Below, piece after piece: positions 52,414-63,941 of a DNA stretch of 64,000 bases. The notes under the pieces are model-generated. The model was given only the letters and a program-made list of their open reading frames with translations. It was not told the DNA's origin and ran no database searches. The position numbers and the translations under genes are program-made. The DNA comes from Drosophila pseudoobscura (lineage: Eukaryota; Arthropoda; Insecta; Diptera; Drosophilidae): contig NC_046683.1 of NCBI RefSeq assembly GCF_009870125.1, positions 13,029,001-13,093,000 of the forward strand. The letters are read 5' to 3'. Position 1 is the stretch's first letter, and each line of letters starts with the position of its first letter.

Positions 52414-52559
52414 TTCTATGCATTCAAAAAGTGAGCGTCGTTTGTGATTTTGTTTCAAATTTTTTCCCCTAAGTTTAATTCGTCCGGTGTCAAGTCTCTT
52501 CGCTGCGTGAAGAAGCTTTTTTTTTCGTTTTGTTGTTTGACTTCCAGTATTTTGCTAAA

Positions 52560-55500
52560 ATGGATATCCGAAGCTGGAAGTCGGTGATCCTCTCTTGGGT
52601 AAGTTGAGCATATTTTTTTTAAATTTTGTTTTGCCTGTGCGTTGTGTGACACTGCAGGCGTGTTTTGCTTGTTTTTTTTGAAAAATTGTACATTAAAGGA
52701 CAATCCATATAAAAATAAATGCGAGAGATGATCTTGTTTTCAGATTAAAAGCCGGCATAAAGTTATAGTTTCTATGTGTGCGCGTGCGTTCTTGCTGGCC
52801 GGTGTCTGCGAGGCTCGCCGCATTCATATGCATCCATACCTGTGAGCCATGCCGTTTGTGTGTGTGTGTGTGCTTGGTTTCAAAATTTCTTGCGTTTAAG
52901 CCAACATTTTTAAAAGCCTAATGACAAGCTTTAAAAAGTTAAAAATATTTGAATACAACTCATTTTGGTGGAAAAGGGAGCAGAGCTCTCAATGCTTGAC
53001 AATAACAATGTTTAAAAAGTGTCCAAATTGTAAGTTGCATTGTAAAATAATGAACATTGGAAGTTCCAGGAACGAAAAGGTTCCTTGCGAAGTGCTGCGT
53101 CAGAGTTCTGGTTGTGTGTGTGTGTTTTGCTGCCTGCTGTTCGTGCGTGACCTTGTGTGAATAAATTGGTGAATTTGCTTCTTTTTTTTATGTCATATTG
53201 TTTATATATGTAATAGTAATAATTAAATAAAATGGAATGTACATATGTGGAATCGCGATTAAGAACGAAATGCTGCCGCAGAGCACTACCTGTGCCATCG
53301 CGTACATCGCGTGTATATGTATTTGTGTGTGTTTTTCTGCGAGGCTGCGCAGCCGCAAGGCTGCAATTAGCCGAAGGTACCCTATGCCTGTGCGTTATCG
53401 TGTGCGTGTGTGTGTGTTTTGTATTTGAGCAGCAGTGGGTATGCGTGTATGTGTGTGGGTGGCAGTGGGAGGAAACCAAAATCCAATGCAAATCCTCAAT
53501 ATAATCCTCTTACAGGTACAGAAATGCGGCTTCGTGGACGAAAATGTGCTGACTCTCGAACAGTCAAACATCTATAAATTCTTCGAGCACTATCTGGAGT
53601 ATGATTACATGCATCTCGCTCTGGACACCACGGACTCGACGCACAGCGATCTCAGTTCGCGCAATGATACACAGCTGATCAAATTTTTGCAAAGTAAGAG
53701 ACCAAAATGTGTTTTTGATTCACCTACTGATCCCTACTCCCTTTTTGCCGCGAGCAGCCGTTTATCCAGACTTTGCTCCCAATCTGGATACAAGTGGAAA
53801 CCTCGATCGCAGCGACTATTTTCTGGTGTACACGTTGATGCTGCACTATGCATGTGTCATTAAAAAGAGTACACAATATCAAATCAAATGCACAGAGCTC
53901 CCGGAGCACATTCAAAAGGCCATAGCATCGTTTTTGTCGCGCATCGTTAATAGTCATAAGATAACACGTTTATGCCTGGTCGAGGCATTAGAAACGACTA
54001 AGAAATTTTTCGAGCCCGCCGCACCGCCTGCAATGGTCTTGCCGTATACGACAAGCACTGTCCGCCAAGCACTGATGGAGGCCGCCATCATTCCCGCCGA
54101 CTCCGAGGCTCCTGGCACACCCGTAAAGGCCATCACAGATAGTCCACAGACTCCGCAAGATACGCCGTTGCACAGCAGCCGCGACGAATACTCGCCGCTG
54201 CCGATTTGCAGCACACCAATGCGTGAGCGGGAGCGTATGACGGTGTTTGAATGGCGACAAGTGATGGATAAATTGGCGGCTACGGAAATCAAATTGGCGG
54301 AATTGGAAACAAAATTGACATCGGCTGAACGCAAATTGATTTCGACAGAGAACGAGTATTCCATCCTGGATGAATTGTTTCAGGAAGTATCCAAAACAAA
54401 AGTAAATTTACAAAATGGTACGTCCCTCCCACAGCACTTTTCCCCAACAAAATGTTCTCTTACGTATACCCCCCTCCCACCCGTACTTTCTGCAGCTAAT
54501 AAAGAACTCAAGGCCGAGATCGAGATACTAAGGGAAAAGATTCAAATATTCGAGGAGAGGTCCATTGATGAAGAAGCCGACGGGCGTAGTAATTTCGAGC
54601 ATGTGAGTAGAAGAAACCAAAGGGAATGGAGAGGCCCTAACCTTCCATTCCATTTGTTTTTTTTGTTTCAGCTTAAGCAAGGCTATTTAAAGGAAATAGC
54701 CGCCAAGGAGGCAATCATAGCCGAAATTAACGAACACCTGCAGGATGCGATCAGTGCAAATGTCAAGGAGAATGCAAGGGTAAGACCAATATATCCTTTC
54801 CCCTCACTTCAGCTTGTATTTATGAACACTACCGAACTCTCCGAACAGGTCCGCGAAATAGAAGAGCAGTTGAAGAAGTGCTTCGACCAAATCAACATGC
54901 TCAATTTGACGGTCAATCAAAATAAGGCAGTACTGAGGGACAAAGATTTTGAGATTAGTTGCCTGGAGCGCGACAAGCAGGACTTGGCCCAGTGCCTGAA
55001 TGTGCTGCGGCAGGAGTCGCAGGGACGCCGTGAGGTGCTGAATGCCTCCTCGGACATGCTGGACACTTCGCTGTCCCCAGGCAGTGTGCCGGAAAATCTT
55101 GGCAGCTGTGTGATTGAAAAGCAGCTGCGCGAAAAGGATCAGGAGATATGTCAGCTAAAAGAGGAATTCGCAAAACTCCAGTCGGACATATACAAATTAA
55201 TCAATGCGGAAGTGAAGGTCGAACCATCCTTCAAGGATCAAACGCAGCTTTTAAAGGCTATTTGTGATGCGCTTATTGTTAGTCCCCAGGCAGCAGCCGA
55301 ATATGAAAGCAGGAAACTTCACAACGAGATCGAGATCCTACTCGCGGAGCTGCAGAGCGAAAAGGACGCCAGGGCCGACATGCACGATCCGCACGACAAG
55401 GAGTGCATCCAAATGACTTGTGAACTGGCATTTATCGACGAGGATTTGGACAACGAGAAGCAGATCGTGGCGAAGCAGCATAAACGAATTCTGGAAGCCC

Positions 55501-58500
55501 AACAGCGCCTCGACTCTCTAGCCTTGACCGAGAAATATAATAAACAGCTGGATGAGCTGCAGCACCAGTTGGAGATCCTCGAAACTGAACTCCCACAGAT
55601 GGCCTCGCACTGTGTCCTCAACTACCTCGAGGATGAGAAGGCGAGTGATGAGATGTCGCGGCAGAGTCTTGAGGAAACAAAGAGGCTGGAGCAGCAGATC
55701 AACTCGAAGCCTGATCTGCTGAAGAAGAAGGAGAGCGAGGTGGCTGAGGTAAAAGATCAAATCGCTCTGCTGCAGCAGAAGATGAAGGACGAAGGGGCTA
55801 AGGGACGCCTGCAGGCGCCCGCAAGGATGGCTGAGCTCGACCAGCTAGTCAAGGACCGCAAAGTTCTGGCGATCACATCACGTGAACAGTCTCAACGACT
55901 TGCACATCGTCACGATCGGCTGGACAAGCTGGAGCTAGCACGGAAGAAGAAGGAAATGCAGATCAAGAATGAGAATCACGACCCTGACTCGGAGATCGGC
56001 CGTTACTATGCGCGGGAACTGCAGGAACTGGAAAGTAAATGTCATTTTACGTTGCAAAAATGCGTTCAAGCGAAAGCAGAAGCCGCCGAGCAGGCTGACA
56101 AGTTGTCCCACGTGCTGCAACGTCTGGAACAGATCCAATACCAGAATGAACGCTCGATTGAGGTAGCCACCACCAAAGAGGAGCGTGCGGCACAAAAAGA
56201 TTCCGATACAGATCTGATTGCAGAAAAGGATGCGAAAATAGTTGAACTATCAGTCGAAATGATGGTGCTGACAGATAAATTGGACTCCCTGGCCGATGAT
56301 CGAGCGAGGCTAAAAGCCAGCGCGAAGGAGCATCGGAAAAATGCCTCAATATTGCAAAAATCTCTCGATCTACTGTCGGCTGAGAGATCCGGGCTAGCGA
56401 AAAAGCTTGGGATGCAAAAAAGTCTTCTGAAGATGTATGGAAAGTCCATACAAGTTTTGTTGGAAAAGCAGAACAGCCAGGAGGAGAATGAAAAGTGTTA
56501 CGAGCAGAAATTGAAAAAATTGCAAGAAGAACACTCAGACGTTATCAAGAAGCTGGAGCTGGGGATCGATCAATGGCGCGAAAGATATGAAAACCTTGAA
56601 AACGATATCAGCGCGCAGAAGGAGATCGCCAGTACGAATGAGCGAAAGCACCAGGACACAGTTCAAGCACATGCACGGACCATTGCGAAGCTTCGAGATG
56701 ATTATAATACGCTAGAGAAAGACTTACTCCACAAACAGAACTGTTGCGAAGAGGATCGGAAAAAGCTCAACGAACGAGTGGTGCTGCTGACAGAAGAGCG
56801 TGACACTCTGAGACTTCATAAAGACATCTTGAAGAAAGAGCTCGACACTCTGAGCCAAGAGCGTGACACCCTGACACTTTGTAGTGATACCGTGAACCAA
56901 GAGCGTAACAATCTGAACGCGTTGTATGCGACCCTACTGAAAGAGCGCGACAATCTGAAGGAGTCTAATGGTACCCTACAGAAAGAGCGCGACAATCTGA
57001 ACGCGTTGTATGCGACCGTAGTGAAAGAGCGTAACAATCTGAAGGAGTCTAATGGTACCCTACAGAAAGAGCGCGACAATCTGAACGAGTTTTATGCGAC
57101 CCTACTGAAAGAGCGTGACAATCTGAACAAGTCTAAGGGTACCCTACAGAAAGAGCACGACAATCTGAACGAGTTGTATGCGACCCTACTGAAAGAGCGT
57201 GACAATCTGAAGGAGTGTAATGGTACCCTACAGAAAGAACGTGACAATCTGTACGAGTTGTATGCGACCCTACTGAAAGAGAGTGACAATCTGAACAAGT
57301 CTAATGGTACCCTACAGAAAGAGCGCGACAATCTGTACGAGTTGTATGCGACCCTACTGAAAGAGAGTGACAATCTGAACAAGTCTAAGGGTACCCTACA
57401 GAAAGAGCACGACAATCTGAACGAGTTGTATGCGACCCTACTGAAAGAGCGCGACAATCTGAACGAGTCTAATGGTACCCTACAGAAAGAACGCGACAAT
57501 CTGAACGAGTTGTATGCGACCCTACAGAAAGAGCGCGACAATCTGAACGAGTCTAATGGTACCCTACAGAAAGAGCGCGACAATCTGAACGAGTTGTATG
57601 CGACCCTACAGAAAGAGCGCGATAATCTGAACGAGTCTAATGGTACCCTACAGAAAGAACGCGACAATCTGAACGAGTTGTATGCGACCCTACAGAAAGA
57701 GCGCGACAATCTGAACGAGTCTAATGGTACCCTACAGAAAGAGCGCGACAATCTGAACGAGTTGTATGCGACCCTACTGAAAGAGCGCGACAATCTGAAC
57801 GAGTCTAATGGTACCCTACAGAAAGAGCGCGACAATCTGAACGAGTTGTATGCGACCCTACTGAAAGAGCGCGACAATTTGAACGAGTCGAATGGTACCT
57901 TGCTGATAGAGCGCGACAACCTGAAGGTTGCCGAACAGCAACACCAGACGGAAATATCTCGATTTGTGAACATGGAACGAGAGATATGGGGAATGCTGGA
58001 CAATACCACAGAGAAGATTCAGGCGCTGTCGGAGATAAACACAAACGAAAACAAGGAGAACCGTCAGCTACATGGCGTGAGCTCTTTGCGTCAGGTGAAT
58101 TGTCTGGAAATGCTCAAAGAGATACTATATCAAAAGGACATGCAAATCGAAGCCCTGCGCAAGGAGAGAGAAATGATTCGCAAATCCGAACGTGCCACCA
58201 AAACCACACTCCATATGTTAACCAAAGAATGTGATGCGAAAGAGGCACGACTCAGCCAGGAGATTGGTTGTCTCAACTACAATTTGATGCAAGCAAAACA
58301 ACTTGTCCAACAGCAGCAACTCTCGCATGACACGGAAACACAGTTAAAGATAGATGCCAGCCAGGCCCTGGAAGCTGCCAAACAAGAATTGCAGGAAGTA
58401 CGCGAGCAAATGCTGAAAATCGAAACGGAACATGCACATGATAAGCAGCACTTTGAACTGATGGCACAACAATTTCAGGCTCAGCACGCACAGATTCTCC

Positions 58501-61500
58501 AAGAAAAAGCTGACCTCCAAGCGGACATTTTAAAGCAGCAAGATGATTTCAGGACCCTAGAGAAGGACTTACTCTACAAACAGAAGTGTTTGGAAGAGGG
58601 TCACCAAAAACTCTACGAACGAATGCTGATGCTGAAAGAAGAGCGTAACACCCTGACACAGGAGCGTGACACTTTGAAGCAAGAGCTCGACGCCCAGAAC
58701 CAAGAACATGAGGCCTTCAGAAAAGAGCGTTGCACCCTGAAACTTTATAATGACACCCTGAAGCAAGACCTGATCTCAGTTGGAAAGCAGCTCAAGGAGG
58801 AGGTGTCCCGCCAGCAGATCGAGACTGAAGCTCGTGCCATGACCGAGAAGCAGCTCTCGTTGGTCCAGCATCAACTGGAGCAGTCTGAACAGAAGTATGC
58901 CCGTCTCAAAATCGAGATGACTGACCAACAAACGACCTCGGACGAACGACAGATTGAGTTAAGCAAACAGTTGAATGCCGCCAAAACGGAACTGGCCGAA
59001 ACGATGGAACGCCTCAGTGCCACATACACGGCGGCTGCCGAGGAGGAGGGGCTTCCCGATCGCACGACCCTCCAGCGAGACTGCCAGGTGCTGCAGGCCA
59101 AATATCAGGAGGCCAAAAAGAAGATTGACGAACTACAAGTGAACCTAAAGGACCAGCGCAACGAGATGGAGGGCAAGTTGGAAAAAATGAAAAATAAAAT
59201 GGTAAGACCTGCCAACCTCCGTGCTGTACTCAGTGGAATCCCTAAAATCCTACGTATTCCAATTCTCGTATTATCTATTTTGTTCATATATATATGTTGT
59301 ATTGCATACCACAAAATTTTAACATGATACACTAACACTGTTCTCTGTTCATTGACTTTATCGCACACTCCACAACTAATTTTCCCTTTCTAATAAATCT
59401 AATAATAATCTGTATAATAATCTTAAGCTAATTTTAATCTATGCAAACAATCCAAGGGTTAGTTATTTATACCATGCCAAGCATGGACTGCATTCTGCCT
59501 GCCGTAGATATTTATTATTATTTACTAATCATCTGTACAGTCTGATACAGACCGAATGCCAACCGACATTCTCTTTGAAAAAATACCCAGAATCAGCGGC
59601 AGTTGGAGTACGATTTTCTCTGTCATGTATGTATGTATATATTTGGTATTGTATTTGTATTTTTGTATAGCATTTGGTATATGGTTTTATATTCTGTTTT
59701 TGTTGTTGTTGTTGTTGTTGTTTCTGTTCTGTGAAGCTTGTACTCTTCATTTTTCCTGTGGTTCTGGTGTTTTTTTTTCCTTATTATTCCACAGATACAG
59801 AATAACATCGATTCTGATGAAGAAGGGGGAGGACAAAGTACAGCTTGCATTTTAGTTTTGCGCAAAACAATTGTTTATATTTTTGAAATTAAAAAAAAAA
59901 CACGGTTTTTTATTCTCCTATCCTTCCACCTGCTACAAAAAATCCTTGACACACGCACACACATACACGCACACACTGTCCGACGAACGAACACTCGAAC
60001 ACACCATTCGAATCATTCCGAACGCCATTCAAATCATTCCAAACACCACTCGAAACAATCGAAACACAGAGCCAGCCAAACGGGAGACGTAACCAGCCTG
60101 AGCGTAACCAGACTGAGGATCAATCCTCAATAAATGAGGGCAACGTAGCTACAACTGTGGTACGAACTGGACCTGATGGGAATGATGCTACTGTGATAGA
60201 AAGCGCCAAAGACTTGGCTTTGGTTCCAGGCCTTGAAACGTACAAACTGGAACCCAATGCCGAAGTTGGAGATTGCGTAGTTAAATCTGAATCGGAGGAA
60301 ACATTTGACTATACCGAGGCGCTTCTTAGCTCGATTTCGTGGTGGAAGCGCGTGCTGCGCGGACATTGCCTCACCGTGGGGATAATCATAGTATCAATGG
60401 TGGCATATAGTGGCCTGATAGTGTGGATTTTAAGACTGTATGGAATCGACGTGAGCTTGAAGTTGAAGCGCCCCTCGCAATTCTGAGAATGCTGCATTTT
60501 AATTTGTATTTGTTTTTTTTTTTTTTGTAAATTTTTGATATTTGTTTTCTATTGGTTATTGGCTTTAACTTTAGCTATTGTAATGCTAATGCTAACATAT
60601 TACCTAGAAGAAGTCGATAGGTTGTTTTGTTTCGAGACTCATGTTTGTACCGTCCCCTTATCTGTTGCCACTCCACCCACTTATTTCTCACCCACTCTCT
60701 CGGATCGCCCCCCCCAAAAAAAAAACATCAATTAAACCCCCAACACACACCGCACCGCACCGCACCGCACACACAACTACACACGGACAACACGGACTTG
60801 ACCCACTGGCAGCGCACCTTGTACACCGCGGAGGTGACACGCATGAAGGAGAAGCAGGAGCGCGAGGCGGCGCATAACAAAGCGGAACTGGAGGCCCTTA
60901 CAAGTCAGGTGAGTGTGAATTTATTTAAAAACAAATTAAAATAATTACAAAATGTTAATTTCTTTTTATAAATATTTTGTATATTTTTTTTTAAATTTGT
61001 ATATTTATACAAAATTGATTTAAATTTTGAAAAGTTGATGTAATTATTGGATCATTCCCACACAGAACAACAAATACGAGGAGCATACACGGAAGCTCTC
61101 CAATCAGATTGTTCGCTTAAACGAAAGGATACTCGAGCAACAGAAGCAGCACGCGATAACCACAACAAAATTGCGCCACATGCAGGCCACCTCGGAAGCC
61201 ACCAAATCCTCATCTTCACTTTCCACACTGACTGTCGCTGGAAGCGCAACCACAGGGGCCAAAGGCACCGGCACGGGCACGGGCACGGCAGCATCCGCCA
61301 CCGAGGACTGGCAACCCTTCAAGCGTCCCAGTGCACCCTCCTCGAATCTGGCAATGGAAGATGAAGAGGGGGAGGTGTTCAACAACACCTATTTGACGGA
61401 CCTAAAGCTGGGCCGTGTGCCGGATATAACGTGAGTTCTTGGACATCCACTGGCATCGCATCCATAAGTCATTCAGTTTTGTTTGCAGTGCGGAGGAGCT

Positions 61501-63905
61501 AAACTATCGAAACTCGCTGCAGCCGCCGCATCTGAGGAGCACGTATGCGGCACAATACGATGTGGGAAGCCAGGACGAAGATCCCAAAGTAAGCCACATC
61601 CAGATCCAGACGCAGAGCAGCAACAGTGCCACCAACAGCGACAAGGGCAACAAGGCTGCAACACCCGCAAAGGCGCAGGCAAAGAGAGCGCAGTGGGCAC
61701 GCATCTGGCCTAATCGAAGAACATAAAATATAATCAAACACAACACACAATTTCCAGATGATGTAAAATGTAAAATGGAAAAAAACACGACCCCCATAGG
61801 GTTTAGAGTAAGATCAGATCCTCTTGTACATTGTGAAGTGTCCGTCCTCCTTTGCTCGCTGTCGCTGTCGCTTGGTTTTCGTTTTGGCTGTTGTATCTCT
61901 GTGTTCCGTGTTCTGTGTGTTTTCTACTACTAATCCCAGTTTGAGTTTTCTATCCACCAACCATCCTCACACGTTTATTCCGTTTCTCTCAGGACGGACC
62001 ACATAGTCTGGACGACAGCATGAGCGCCTTGCTTAGCTCTTCGACGAGCACTGGGGCCCGCAAGAAGTCAATGGGCACTCACTACAAGCGTCCTGGTCCG
62101 CCCACACCCAGCAAGAACGGCGGCCGCTTGTCCTTCGGCAGCTCAGAGCCGCCGCGGGAGATACTGCGCGAGACATGCGAGAATACCGGCACCTCCAAAA
62201 CACCCACACGCTTCAAGATGTTCACCTCGCGCTTTAGCATCGGCAGCACCACCAGCGGCAGCAGTGGCCTGCCCCGTGATGAGGTAAGACTGGTAGAGAT
62301 GAGTGTTTGGTTATTGTTTCTTGTTGTATGTGTTGTATGTGTATGTCTCTGGCTTGTGCATCTGTAAGTCTGTTTTGTGCTCGTCGTCGTCGTCCCTGGG
62401 TCTATTGTTTCGTGTGGCTACAGTCCCTGCTATTGAATGCCTACTGAACTTCTGATCCACAGCGGCCGCTACGTCGGGAGCGGCCGAATCTATTGACCGG
62501 CATGCAGCGCCGCAGACTGCAGCTACGTCAGTCCTCGGGCCTCTTCTGCACCTCAACGCCACGCAAGAGCCGCTCCTACTACGATCAGCGACGTCTGATA
62601 TGTGCCAGCGATGCAATCTCAGATCACGAGGAGGATGAGGAAGAGGTCGAACAAGAAGGTAATGAGCAGGAACCAGAACAGGAGCAGGAGAATGTCGCCG
62701 AGGAGCTAGAGGAGGAGGGCACACCGCACTTGTCGAATGCTGCACTGTTGGCTATCACCCGTGGAGTGACCCGCAGGCTGAGCAACGATCCACGCTACAG
62801 TTCCCCTAGTTCGGGGTCCACTCCTCAGTTCGGCGGCGGCAAGCGGAAATATCGCAAGGGACGTGTCTCCCTTTGCTTGCACGGCAATATCTTTGCCAGG
62901 AGCCGGCCGCTGACGAAGAACACTGCCGCGGCCCATGCAGGAAATCTCAAGCAGCAGCGCGAGAAGCTGAAACAGCAGCGCCTGAATCGCTTCGATCAGG
63001 GAAGGCACTTCAACGAGTCCCCTGTGCCGGCAGTCACCTTCCAGCAGTCACCCATCGCAGACAATCTGCTCAGGCAACACCAGGCACCGACGAATGTCAC
63101 CTATAAGCTCCTCCAGCCGCTGGACCGCTGCGCCAACAATAACTACAGCCAGCACAATCGCAACAAAGAGCAGCAGCAGCAGCAGGACCAGCAGCTGCTA
63201 CTGATGATGGGCCAAACGGTGGTACTAAGGCCAGAAGATCAGATCCTCGACGATGGATTGCTGCCAGTGGCAGCGACCACATTTAACGTCAGTGAGACCG
63301 ATAGTACAGATATGTGGCAGCATCGGCAGGGATTCGAGGGGGAGAATATCCAGGCTTGGTTGACGGAATATGCCAGAGAGAGGGAGACCCCAATCGAGAT
63401 GGAGAACGAGGACAGCCATGGCGGACATTTTGAGCGGTTGTGCAGGGAAACGGAGTCGACGGCACCGTTTGAGCTCCAGCCGCTGCACTACAAAGAGCAG
63501 GAGGAGCAGCCAAAGGTCAGATCGGTGCGGCTGCTCAATATTACGGGCACCACCAGCGTGTGCACGACCAATGCCAGCTGTGCCACCAATCTCACCAGTG
63601 CCTCGTCGCAAAAGTCCTGTACAATCTACTCCCTGGGGAACATACAGTCGGAGCCCCTGCCGACAATGACCATCACGCATGTGGAGCAGCGGTTGGTGCA
63701 CCACGAGCGAAGGACAAAGACGCTGACGCTGCGTGAACTGTGGTACACCTTCTGTCGCCTCAATCTGCCTGGCCGTCTGATGCTCAGCCTGGCGCTGGCT
63801 CTTACGATGATGCTGTGCTCTCAGGTGGCGGACAGGATGGCCCTGGGTGTCACCGCGGCTTTTGGATTACTGCTTTTGGTCCTTTCGCTGAGCTGTGGCA
63901 AGTAG
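52560..63905 (+). CDS. mud: mud (mushroom body defect), NuMA-like spindle-orientation protein, long isoform
   Basis: Exons 52560-52598, 53516-53693, 53758-54417, 54496-54602, 54672-54779, 54849-59201, 60813-60908, 61066-61430, 61489-61588, 61993-62283 and 62463-63905 join in frame to 2579 aa. Residues 14-130 form the globular head (VQKCGFVDENVLTLEQSNIY). Coiled coil fills about 190-1990, with a 12-unit repeat at 1048-1383. EAAHNKAELEALTSQ, EEGEVFNNTYLTDLKLG and EELNYRNSLQPPHLRSTY match the Mud C-terminal region that binds Pins/LGN (by recollection). A basic, Ser-rich region follows. The end (LMLSLALALTMMLCSQVADR, GVTAAFGLLLLVLSLSCGK) is two hydrophobic segments. Family knowledge: it links cortical Pins to dynein at spindle poles, with some forms at the nuclear envelope. 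AATAAA is at 63936. The exon 6-7 join skips two alternative ends, described separately. Confidence 0.93.
52599..53515 (+). other. mud intron 1
   Basis: A 917-nt intron between the 13-codon first exon and the head-domain exon, with GTAAGT donor and TTACAG acceptor. It is rich in TG/GT runs. Open frames inside it (for example 53232-53504) are repeat-driven. No RNA gene seen. Confidence 0.7.
56898..57905 (+). repeat. mud coding minisatellite: 12 x 84 bp (28 aa)
   Basis: Exactly 1008 bp in 12 units. Each unit is two 14-residue halves of the forms KERDNLNELYATLQ and KERDNLNESNGTLQ, i.e. two heptads each, so the coiled coil stays in register. Every unit carries a GGTACC. Units 7 to 12 are almost identical at the DNA level, whereas units 1 to 6 carry scattered changes (NALYATVV, KECNGTLQ, NLYELYATLL). 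This suggests recent expansion or homogenisation at the 3' side. It also keeps the antisense strand open at 57092-58009, which is not a gene. Confidence 0.95.
59202..59327 (+). CDS. mud: Alternative mud 3' end by intron read-through, with membrane tail
   Basis: If the donor at 59202 is not used, the frame continues 41 codons to a stop at 59327. It adds a short basic linker and the hydrophobic stretch IPILVLSILFIYICCIAY near the very end, like a tail anchor. AATAAA at 59392-59397, only 65 nt later, would end such a transcript. The product would be about 1856 aa and lack the Pins-binding region. This is predicted from sequence only. Confidence 0.45.
   Translation, partial: VRPANLRAVLSGIPKILRIPILVLSILFIYICCIAYHKILT
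59328..60069 (+). other. mud alternative 3' UTR and intron with long AG-free zone
   Basis: It holds the poly(A) signal for the read-through end, T-rich runs and a possible small exon at 59795-59837 (TTCCACAG acceptor, CAAA|GTACAG donor; its phase fits neither downstream acceptor). From 59856 to 60067 no AG dinucleotide occurs, with a pyrimidine tract TTCTCCTATCCTTCCACCTG at about 59912. Confidence 0.5.
60070..60486 (+). CDS. mud: Alternative terminal exon of mud with membrane segment
   Basis: After the first AG beyond the AG-free zone (60068-60069) an exon in phase 0, matching the end of the big exon at 59201, encodes 138 residues. They are an acidic, Asn- and Gln-rich region, TFDYTEALLSSISWWKRVL, a clear membrane helix GIIIVSMVAYSGLIVWIL, and a short tail ending KRPSQF. 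A product spliced this way would be about 1953 aa and lack the region encoded by later exons. WW plus a single membrane helix near the terminus would suit a nuclear-envelope or ER anchored form. The acceptor is inferred. Confidence 0.6.
   Translation, partial: SQPNGRRNQPERNQTEDQSSINEGNVATTVVRTGPDGNDATVIESAKDLALVPGLETYKLEPNAEVGDCVVKSESEETFDYTEALLSSISWWKRVLRGHCLTVGIIIVSMVAYSGLIVWILRLYGIDVSLKLKRPSQF
60487..60812 (+). other. mud intron segment with second AG-free zone
   Basis: It follows the alternative terminal exon. ATTAAA at 60731-60736 may be its poly(A) signal. No AG occurs from 60637 to 60810, after which GGCAG|CGC opens the next constitutive exon. The zone contains TTGCCACTCCACCC and CTCTCTC pyrimidine runs, a C8A run and CACCG repeats. 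Confidence 0.5.
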
Positions 63906-63935
63906 ATGGATGCCAGAAGGAGAGACGCATACCAG

Positions 63936-63941
63936 AATAAA
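63936..63941 (+). terminator. Poly(A) signal of mud long isoform
   Basis: AATAAA 31 nt after the mud stop codon, giving a very short 3' UTR. A second AATAAA lies near 63982. Confidence 0.6.

Larger units (their letters stand above)
51047..52559. other. Intergenic region between the membrane-protein gene and mud
   Basis: It contains the poly(A) signal at 51109, a two-copy 62-bp tandem repeat (51726-51849, AGCAGAGCGACGACAAAAAA at each start) and the mud promoter motifs at 52348-52413. The remaining DNA is AT-rich with no exon seen. Confidence 0.45.

Noticed and set aside
56898-57905. CRISPR-like regular array
   Set aside because: No repeat-spacer alternation; units are contiguous coding repeats in a eukaryotic gene.
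57092-58009. Antisense open frame of 305 codons over the mud array
   Set aside because: Open only because an 84-bp unit without antisense stops is repeated.
61589-61726. Read-through tail after the mud exon ending at 61588
   Set aside because: Good donor and in-frame acceptor at 61993 exist; the tail has no hydrophobic segment and no nearby AATAAA, so intron is the simpler reading.
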